This document shows, piece by piece, positions 1-5,300 of a DNA stretch of 11,600 nt. Location of the stretch: positions 14,887-26,486 of the forward strand of contig PLUZ01000137.1 in assembly GCA_003162995.1 (NCBI GenBank), given 5' to 3'. This stretch comes from Methylocapsa sp. GTDB taxonomy: Bacteria > Pseudomonadota > Alphaproteobacteria > Rhizobiales > Beijerinckiaceae. The first letter of the stretch is position 1, and every line of letters starts with the position of its first letter. The notes beneath the pieces were generated by a model. That model did not search any database, was not told the origin of the DNA, and was given only the letters and a program-made list of their open reading frames with translations. The position numbers and the translations under genes are program-made.

Positions 1-1389
1 ATGGTCAAGGAAACCAATCCCGGCGTCTGGGAGCTCGCGCAGAAGACCGAGGCGCCGCATGCGGCCGATCACGGCTACCGCACCATTGGCGACATCATGC
101 TGGGGCTCAATCCATTCACCGGCGATTTCTACCGCGAGACGTTGCAGGTGAGCCGCTACACGCGTGAAATGTTCTGTCTTATGGAAGGCCGTCACGTGCA
201 TCCGTCCACCCTTTATCCGGGCGGTGTCGGCACCGTGCCGACCGTGCAGCTGTTCACCGACTATTTGACGCGGCTGATGCGCTATTGCGAATTCATGAAA
301 AAATGCGTGCCGCTGCACGACGACCTCTTCGACTTCTTCTATGACGCACTGCCCGGCTACGAAGAGGTAGGCCGCCGCCGCATTCTGCTTGGATGCTGGG
401 GTTCGTTCCAGGACCCCGATGTCTGCGACTATGATTACAAAACCATGACGAACTGGGGCCGGTCAATGTTCGTCACGCCAGGCGTCGTCGTCGACGGCAA
501 TTTGGTGACGACTGACCTCGTCGACATCAATCTGAATATAAGGATCCTGCTTGGCCACTCCTATTACGATGGCTGGGATAATGCCGAAACTTTTGTCAAA
601 ACCGATCCTCTTGGCAACACGGTCGATCAGAGACATCCGTGGAATCAGACTACGGTTCCACGGCCGCAAAAGCGCGACTTCAACGGTAAGTATTCCTGGG
701 TGATGTGTCCGCGCTGGCTCGACAAGAGGACCGGCGATCATCTGGCGCTCGACACCGGCGGCGGCGCCTTCGCGCGGCTCTGGGCGACGGCGTTGGCGAA
801 CATCGTTGACATGGGTTACGTCAAGGCGACTGGGAACAGCGTCGTGATCACGCTTCCCAAGACGGCGCTGAAGCCGGCGGTGACATTCGAGTGGAAGATC
901 CCAAAATGGAGCAATGCCATCGAGCGTGACCGGGCGCGTACTTATTTTCAGGCCTATGCGGCCGGGGCTGCCATCTATTTCGTGGAGCAGGCGCTAACCG
1001 AGTTGCAGGCTGGCCGCACCAAGACATGGACCGAATTCAAGGTGCCCGACGAGGCCATAGGCTGCGGCTTTCATGAGGCGGTGCGTGGCGTGCTCTCGCA
1101 TCACATGGTGATCCGCGGCGGCAAGATCGCCAACTATCATCCCTATCCGCCGACGCCGTGGAACGGCACGCCGCGTGACAGCTTTGGGACGCCGGGACCC
1201 TACGAAGACGCGATAACCGGTACCCCGATCTTCGAGGAGAACGGACCCGACAATTTCAAGGGCATCGACATCATGCGCGCGGTGCGGAGCTTCGATCCGT
1301 GCCTGCCATGCGGCGTGCACATGTATCTCGGTAACGGCAAGACGATCGAGACAGTGCATTCACCGATGTTCGGCGTGGGGCGGGGATAG
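1..1389 (+). CDS. hhyL: [NiFe]-hydrogenase large subunit, group 1h/5 type (5'-partial)
   Basis: Catalytic subunit that splits H2 at a Ni-Fe(CN)2CO centre. The C-terminal 462 residues are visible. The frame is open from base 1, and the first ATG is probably an internal methionine: full-length group 1h large subunits are longer, and the N-terminal RxCGxC-type motif supplying the other two Ni-binding cysteines is absent here. Seen: the GRHVHPSTLYPGGV segment (residues 63-76), equivalent to the conserved G-[KR]-x-PHP..GGV region, and the C-terminal DPCLPCGVH (432-440), whose C434 and C437 bind the Ni-Fe site. After H440 there are 22 residues, expected to be removed by the protease encoded at 4657-5190. 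The 2 nt before the next ATG and the accessory genes downstream place it at the head of this operon part. Assignment to group 1h rests on sequence style plus the DUF5947/DUF6084/DUF6893 neighbours. Family is near certain; subgroup is strongly supported. Confidence 0.95.
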   Translation: MVKETNPGVWELAQKTEAPHAADHGYRTIGDIMLGLNPFTGDFYRETLQVSRYTREMFCLMEGRHVHPSTLYPGGVGTVPTVQLFTDYLTRLMRYCEFMKKCVPLHDDLFDFFYDALPGYEEVGRRRILLGCWGSFQDPDVCDYDYKTMTNWGRSMFVTPGVVVDGNLVTTDLVDINLNIRILLGHSYYDGWDNAETFVKTDPLGNTVDQRHPWNQTTVPRPQKRDFNGKYSWVMCPRWLDKRTGDHLALDTGGGAFARLWATALANIVDMGYVKATGNSVVITLPKTALKPAVTFEWKIPKWSNAIERDRARTYFQAYAAGAAIYFVEQALTELQAGRTKTWTEFKVPDEAIGCGFHEAVRGVLSHHMVIRGGKIANYHPYPPTPWNGTPRDSFGTPGPYEDAITGTPIFEENGPDNFKGIDIMRAVRSFDPCLPCGVHMYLGNGKTIETVHSPMFGVGRG

Positions 1390-1391
1390 CA

Positions 1392-1928
1392 ATGTCCACC
1401 GGGAACGGAGAGGACCCGCAGCAAGCCTTGCATCGGCTCCAGGAATTGATCCGCGTGCTTGATGCGCATCCAGATCCGGCCGCGAAAGAGACCACGCGTG
1501 AGCTTCTCGCGCTTGTGCTTGATCTGCATGGCATTGGCTTAGCCAAGCTGATGGGCATTGTGACCGCAGCGGAAGACGGAACTTCTATTCTGGCGCGGCT
1601 GGTGGAAGACAAGCAGGTTGAGGCCATGTTGTTGTTGCACGGTCTCCACCCGGATGATCTTGAAACGCGCGTTCGCCGGGCGGTCGAGCGGCTGCGGCCG
1701 CATCTTGGGGTTCACGGCCTCCGTTTGGACGTTGTGGAGATCGCGAGTGGCACCGTTCGACTGCGGGTGCATGGAAGAGGCGCCGCCATGATCAAGGCAC
1801 CTCTGCTGTGGATGCTGCCGGGCGAAATCGAGGACGCCGTGGTGGAAGCGGCGCCCGATATCGAAAAGATATTGATCGACGGATTGGACCTCGAGGAGGC
1901 TGCCGCAGCGGTCCGTGCGGCGGAGTGA
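1392..1928 (+). CDS. NifU C-terminal-domain-like protein lacking cysteines
   Basis: A 178-residue protein starting 2 nt after the large-subunit stop. Residues about 8-85 are mostly helical and not recognised as a named domain. Residues about 90-165 follow the pattern of the NifU C-terminal (Nfu) domain: an amphipathic helix with RRAVERLRPHLGVHG, then a strand region ending SGTVRLRVHG, then a helix (GEIEDAVVEAAPDI) and a final ILIDG strand. In Nfu proteins the segment after the second strand carries a CxxC pair that binds an Fe-S cluster for transfer. Here that segment (about residues 129-135) reads RGAAMIK, and the whole protein has no cysteine. It therefore cannot hold a cluster in the usual way. 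It may be a structural or chaperone-like derivative serving the small subunit's clusters or the large subunit; that is inference. NifU-family genes are known neighbours of group 1h hydrogenases. No strong Shine-Dalgarno is visible; coupling to hhyL is likely. Confidence 0.8.
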   Translation: MSTGNGEDPQQALHRLQELIRVLDAHPDPAAKETTRELLALVLDLHGIGLAKLMGIVTAAEDGTSILARLVEDKQVEAMLLLHGLHPDDLETRVRRAVERLRPHLGVHGLRLDVVEIASGTVRLRVHGRGAAMIKAPLLWMLPGEIEDAVVEAAPDIEKILIDGLDLEEAAAAVRAAE

Positions 1929-1972
1929 CCGCATCCCCCTGGATGGCCTGAGGCGCCGCGACGAACGGTTAT

Positions 1973-1977
1973 GGAGG
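1973..1977 (+). promoter_or_regulatory. Ribosome binding site for the DUF5947 gene
   Basis: GGAGG lies 7 nt upstream of the ATG at 1985. This supports that start over the in-frame ATG at 2003. The 56-nt gap before the gene (1929-1984) is the longest non-coding stretch in the window; nothing else was recognised in it, and no convincing hairpin plus T-tract. Confidence 0.7.
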
Positions 1978-1984
1978 CGGCCAC

Positions 1985-2647
1985 ATGACTGGAGTCGAGC
2001 GCATGGCCCTCAGCACACAGCCGGGAAACTGGGTGGCCAATGTGCTGCGGTTTGTCCGGCCGCGTGACGTTGCGGCTGAGGACTATTGCAACCTCTGCTC
2101 TGCTCCGCTCGCAGCGAATCATCCCCACTTGGTCGAGCCGGCCAAGCATCGCCTTCTCTGCGTCTGCAGGGGCTGCGCCACTTTGCTTGGCAACCGCGAC
2201 GACAACCGGTATCGCGCGGTGCCGGAATACGCGCGGCGGCTCGAGGATTTTCGCATGACCGATGCCGAGTGGGAGGCCTTCGCCATCCCGATCGGGCTTG
2301 CGTTCTTTGTTCGCAGCACGCCGGACAGGCGGATCGTTGCTTTCTATCCAGGGCCTGCTGGCTCAACTGAATCGCTGCTGGACTTGCAGGCATGGGCGCA
2401 ACTCGTCGCCGGCAACCCCATCCTCGCTGCACTTGAGCCTGATATAGAGGCCTTGCTGGTTAACCGCGTGAAGGGTGCGCGCGAATACTACCTAGCGCCG
2501 ATCGATCGCTGCTACGCGCTGGTCGGGCTCATCCGCACAAAGTGGCACGGTTTGTCCGGGGGCGAAGAGGCTTGGAAGGCGATCGACGAATTCTTCGCCG
2601 GGTTGCATGAGCTGCGTGATAACGCTGGAGCGTGCCGCCATGGTTGA
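1985..2647 (+). CDS. DUF5947 family protein
   Basis: A 220-residue soluble protein of a family known mainly from group 1h hydrogenase operons, with no established biochemical role. Near the N-terminus it has a cysteine cluster, C35-x2-C38 and C59-x-C61-x2-C64, in the pattern YCNLC...CVCRGC. This looks like a zinc ribbon or rubredoxin-like metal site and is the obvious candidate for metal binding or redox work. The rest contains the conserved stretches AFFVRS (about 108-113), VAFYPGPAGSTESLLDL (about 118-134), EPDIEALLVNRVKGAREYYLAPIDRCYALVGLIRTKWHGLSGG (about 155-197), typical of DUF5947. No signal peptide or membrane segment is seen. The start at 1985 is supported by GGAGG 7 nt upstream. The 3' end overlaps the next gene by 8 nt, which argues for coupled synthesis. 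Family assignment is from remembered sequence pattern; function is unknown. Confidence 0.85.
   Translation: MTGVERMALSTQPGNWVANVLRFVRPRDVAAEDYCNLCSAPLAANHPHLVEPAKHRLLCVCRGCATLLGNRDDNRYRAVPEYARRLEDFRMTDAEWEAFAIPIGLAFFVRSTPDRRIVAFYPGPAGSTESLLDLQAWAQLVAGNPILAALEPDIEALLVNRVKGAREYYLAPIDRCYALVGLIRTKWHGLSGGEEAWKAIDEFFAGLHELRDNAGACRHG
2627..2630 (+). promoter_or_regulatory. Ribosome binding site deciding the DUF6084 start
   Basis: GGAG lies 9 nt upstream of the ATG at 2640, inside the end of the DUF5947 gene. It favours the start at 2640 over the upstream in-frame ATG at 2607. Confidence 0.55.
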
Positions 2648-3290
2648 TCTCACCTTCGCTATCGAGGGCGCCGAAGTCGACCGCTATGCGGCGGCGCCGG
2701 CTCTGCTCTTCAAGCTATGTGTCATCAATGAAACCCCGGACGTCAGGGTGGAGAATGTGCTGTTGCACTGTCAGATTCGCATTGAGGCGACGCGCCGAAC
2801 CTATGCGCCGGAGGAGCGCGAGTGTCTCATCGAGCTATTTGGCGAAACCCATCGCTGGAAGGATACGCTACAAAGCATGCTTTGGACGCATACGAACGTC
2901 CAAGTATCAGCTTTCGATGGCCAGCGCGTCGTCGAACTGCCGGTCCCATGCAGTTTCGATTTCAATGTCGCGGCAACCAAATATTTCTTTGGCCTTGAAG
3001 GCGGCGAGGTGCCGCTGGCGTTCTTGTTCAGCGGCACGGTCTTCTATCGGGATGCGGATGGTTTCCTGCAGATGGATCTGATCTCCTGGAGCAAGGAGGC
3101 AGCCTACCGGCTCCCGGTGCGGATCTGGCAGGAGTTGATGGATTTCTACTATCCCAACACCACCTGGCTGCGCATCGATCGCGAGATCTTCGACGAGATC
3201 TACCGCTACAAACGCAACAATGGGTTTACCGGCTGGGATGAGACGCTGCGGGCCTTGCTTACACGTCAGCGCGAGGAGAGCTTGCCATGA
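2640..3290 (+). CDS. DUF6084 family protein
   Basis: A 216-residue soluble protein whose start at 2640 gives the family-like beginning MVDLTFAIEGAEVDRYAAAP. An in-frame ATG at 2607 would add 11 residues without family resemblance, and a GGAG precedes 2640. Visible features: alternating strands early on (FKLCVIN, VENVLLHCQIRIEA), a middle segment with RRTYAPEERECLIELFG (about 55-71), the strand PVPCSFDFNVAATKYFFGLEGGEVPLAFLFSGTVFY (about 102-137), and a C-terminal stretch with SWSKEAAYRLPVRIWQELMDFYYPNTTWL. There is no metal motif, signal peptide or transmembrane segment. Cysteines are scattered. The family occurs beside group 1h hydrogenases and has no assigned activity; a beta-rich scaffold or assembly factor is plausible but unproven. 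It overlaps the DUF5947 gene by 8 nt and the following gene by 4 nt (ATGA), so it is almost certainly co-translated. Confidence 0.83.
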   Translation: MVDLTFAIEGAEVDRYAAAPALLFKLCVINETPDVRVENVLLHCQIRIEATRRTYAPEERECLIELFGETHRWKDTLQSMLWTHTNVQVSAFDGQRVVELPVPCSFDFNVAATKYFFGLEGGEVPLAFLFSGTVFYRDADGFLQMDLISWSKEAAYRLPVRIWQELMDFYYPNTTWLRIDREIFDEIYRYKRNNGFTGWDETLRALLTRQREESLP

Positions 3291-4660
3291 ACCTTGCGCC
3301 GGTCGAAGCCATTGCCAAAGCCGTCCTCTATGAGGGCTATATCCTCTATCCGTACCGGGCCTCGAATGTGAAGAACCAGCAGCGCTGGACCTTCGGCGGC
3401 GTGTATCCGCGCGATTATGCGCGGCAGGACGAAACCAATCCCTGCGAAATTCAGACCGAATGTCTGGTTCAGGGCAGCCTCGAGACGGAAATCGAGGTTC
3501 ACGTGCGATTTCTGCATCTGGTGCGGCGAGAGGTCGGGGAATTTGCTTCACCCATGATCGAGCTGCCCGCCGGTGAAGAGCCACCCACGACCAAAGTTGC
3601 CTCTTTGACGGTGGGCGAGGAGGTTTACCAGAGCTGGGAGGAGGCCATCGAACGCGATGTCGCCACCCCGGCTCTGACACTGAAGGAACTCACGGATGCA
3701 CCCGTAAAGATGCCATTCGCCTTCGCCGGGCAGCGTGGCGTGAAACCCTTGCGCGGTCTGGAAGACTGCGTGCACGGTTTGATCATCCATACCAGCGCGG
3801 ACGTTCAAGGCGAGCTGACGATCATGGCTACGGCCGTTGCACAAGGCGTGTTCCGGCTTACGGTGCGGATCGAGAATTTCACCCCTCTTGGCAGCACTCA
3901 GTCCAGCGAGCGCGCAGAGGCGCATTGGCGCGCCTTTGCTTCGACCCACACAATCCTTGGTGTGCGCGGCGGCGCATTCATCTCGCTTCTCGATCCGCCC
4001 GGCGAACTCAAGGATATTGCCGCCGCGTGCAACAATCAGGGAACCTGGCCGGTGCTCGCCGGGGAGGAGGGCACGATGGACACGATCTTGTCGTCGCCGA
4101 TCATCCTTTATGACTATCCGCAGGTTGCGCCGGAAAGTCCGGGCGATCTCTTTGACGCCACCGAGATCGACGAAATTCTCACCTTGCGCATCCTCGCCAT
4201 GACCGATGAGGAGAAGCGCGACATGGCGGCGCTCGACGCGCGTGCCCGGGTACTGCTCGAACGGACGCAGGCGCTGACCGCGGCGGACATGGCGAGATTA
4301 CATGGCACGCGGCGCGAGCTGCGATCCAGCATCGATCCTGAGGCCAAGACCCCTAGCACCGAACCGCCGCCGGCGGGTGAGCCGGAGCTGGCTTTTCTGC
4401 ACGCCGGCGGCCGCGACCTCGCGGTCGGCGATCGCGTTCGTCTTCGTCCCAAGGGGGGCGCCGATATCTTCGATCTGGTTCTAAAGGACGAGATGGCCGT
4501 GATCGAGGCGATCGAGCGTGATTTCGACGATAAGGTTCATGTGGCCGTGGTACTCGAAGCCGATCCGGGCCGGGAATTCGGTCTTGATCGGATGCCGGGC
4601 CACCGCTTCTTCTTTTCGCCAGATGAGATCGAACCCGCCGGAGAAGAGAGCGGAACATGA
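3287..4660 (+). CDS. Conserved hydrogenase-operon protein, 457 residues, function unknown
   Basis: Not a protein with an established name. It is the kind of large conserved hypothetical protein seen in group 1h hydrogenase operons. The N-terminal part (about 10-90) begins LYEGYILYPYRASNVKNQQRWTFGG and continues with NPCEIQTECLV and a strand-rich EIEVHVRFLHLVRR region. The middle (about 100-290) is a long alpha/beta region with GLEDCVHGLIIHTSADVQG and a GGAFISLLDPP stretch. Residues about 300-345 are charged and helical (TDEEKRDMAALDARARVLLERTQAL), followed by a proline-rich linker (PSTEPPPAGEPE, about 355-367). The C-terminal domain (about 368-452) starts VGDRVRLRPKGGADIFDLVL and ends HRFFFSPDEIEP; it resembles a small SH3/KOW-like barrel. 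No signal peptide, membrane segment or CxxC motif. ATGA overlaps at both ends (3287-3290 and 4657-4660) tie it to DUF6084 and to the protease. A role in large-subunit assembly or complex scaffolding is a guess. Confidence 0.8.
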   Translation: MNLAPVEAIAKAVLYEGYILYPYRASNVKNQQRWTFGGVYPRDYARQDETNPCEIQTECLVQGSLETEIEVHVRFLHLVRREVGEFASPMIELPAGEEPPTTKVASLTVGEEVYQSWEEAIERDVATPALTLKELTDAPVKMPFAFAGQRGVKPLRGLEDCVHGLIIHTSADVQGELTIMATAVAQGVFRLTVRIENFTPLGSTQSSERAEAHWRAFASTHTILGVRGGAFISLLDPPGELKDIAAACNNQGTWPVLAGEEGTMDTILSSPIILYDYPQVAPESPGDLFDATEIDEILTLRILAMTDEEKRDMAALDARARVLLERTQALTAADMARLHGTRRELRSSIDPEAKTPSTEPPPAGEPELAFLHAGGRDLAVGDRVRLRPKGGADIFDLVLKDEMAVIEAIERDFDDKVHVAVVLEADPGREFGLDRMPGHRFFFSPDEIEPAGEESGT

Positions 4661-5190
4661 GCCAGATCCTCGTCGCCGGTATCGGTAATATCTTCAAGGG
4701 TGACGACGCCTTCGGCGTGGAGGTCGCGCGGCGTTTGGCACAAAGCCCGCTTCCAGCCGGCGTCAAAGTGGTGGATTTTGGCATTCGCGGGATCGATCTC
4801 ACCTATGCGCTGCTTGACGGCTATGATGCGGCGATCCTGGTCGATACGGCCCAGCGCGGTGCGGCGCCTGGCACGGTCTCCATCATCGCGCCGGAGTGGC
4901 CTTTGCCTGGGGAGGTTGCCACCGGCGATCTTTTCCTTGAGCCGCACAATCTTGATCCAGCGAAGGTGCTGCGCGTGGTGGAAGCGCTCGGCGGCGGCTG
5001 CCAACATATCCTGCTCGTCGCTTGCGAGCCGCAAACCTTCGGCGACGAAGAGACGGGTGCGATGGGGCTCAGTCCCCCGGTCGCTTCTGCGGTCGATGAG
5101 GCGATCAAGGCCGTCGAGCGGCTTGTCGGAGATTTGCTGCGGGAGCAACAAAGTAACTTAATCGAGAGTGCAGTGTCAGACGGAGAATGA
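4657..5190 (+). CDS. Hydrogenase maturation endopeptidase (HyaD/HupD/HybD-like)
   Basis: A 177-residue protease of the M52 family that clips the C-terminal tail off the nickel-loaded large subunit, after the His of DPCxPCxxH, letting the protein close over the active site. The N-terminus carries the family signature VAGIGNIFKGDDAFG (residues 6-20). Putative nickel-sensing ligands by alignment with E. coli HybD (Glu16, Asp62, His93) are D17, D40 in VVDFGIRG, and H97 in EPHNLDP. Substitution of the Glu by Asp is common in this family. VDTAQRG (62-68) and LVACEPQ are further conserved stretches. Its natural substrate here is very likely the large subunit at 1-1389. The start overlaps the previous stop (ATGA, 4657-4660) and its own stop overlaps the first ATG of the following micro-ORF (5187-5190), so coupling continues through the gene. 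Confidence 0.93.
   Translation: MSQILVAGIGNIFKGDDAFGVEVARRLAQSPLPAGVKVVDFGIRGIDLTYALLDGYDAAILVDTAQRGAAPGTVSIIAPEWPLPGEVATGDLFLEPHNLDPAKVLRVVEALGGGCQHILLVACEPQTFGDEETGAMGLSPPVASAVDEAIKAVERLVGDLLREQQSNLIESAVSDGE
5182..5186 (+). promoter_or_regulatory. Ribosome binding site for the DUF6893-like micro-ORF
   Basis: GGAGA ends just before three consecutive ATG codons (5187, 5190, 5193). The spacing is best for the third, at 6 nt. Its presence supports true translation of the 35-37 codon ORF that follows. Confidence 0.55.
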
Positions 5191-5300
5191 TGATGAGTGG
5201 ATGGGCGATCTTTTGGATTATCGTAGCGGCGCTGGTCGTTTTTGGAATCGTCGTCAATTTGCGCGAGCTTATTCGCTATCTGAAAATTCGAAGCATGTGA
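5187..5300 (+). CDS. Small single-pass membrane protein, DUF6893-like
   Basis: A 37-codon ORF. It starts with three successive Met codons; 5187 overlaps the protease stop, while 5193 has the best Shine-Dalgarno spacing, so the mature product could be 35-37 residues. After a short start come about 19 hydrophobic residues (about 6-24, containing WAIFWIIVAALVVFGIVV), enough for one transmembrane helix. A basic tail follows, with RELIRYLKIRSM. A helix followed by a K/R-rich RYLxIRxM end is what I recall for DUF6893, a family of tiny proteins next to group 1h hydrogenases. Positive charges at the C-terminus predict N-out/C-in topology. It is joined tightly on both sides: ATGA with the protease and TGATG with hypF (stop 5298-5300, hypF ATG 5300). 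Possible jobs are membrane tethering of the hydrogenase or of its electron-transfer partner; this is inference. Confidence 0.82.
   Translation: MMMSGWAIFWIIVAALVVFGIVVNLRELIRYLKIRSM

Noticed and set aside
1..3. ATG at base 1 as the true start of the large subunit
   Set aside because: The protein would lack the N-terminal Ni-binding CxxC motif and be too short for a [NiFe] large subunit; the coincidence with the window edge makes an internal Met more likely.
1929..1984. Possible internal promoter or terminator in the longest intergenic gap
   Set aside because: No T-tract, no convincing hairpin and no recognisable -35/-10 pair; only a ribosome binding site is clear.
2907..3680. 257-codon open frame on the minus strand across the DUF6084 and 457-residue protein genes
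   Set aside because: It spans the coupled junction of two plus-strand genes and has the composition of an antisense shadow.
5168..5299. Upstream extension of HypF to an ATG at 5168, giving 854 residues
   Set aside because: The added 44 residues lack HypF similarity, are the out-of-frame reading of the micro-membrane ORF, and would overlap the protease gene by 23 nt. The ATG at 5300 starts just before the acylphosphatase domain and overlaps the previous stop by one base.
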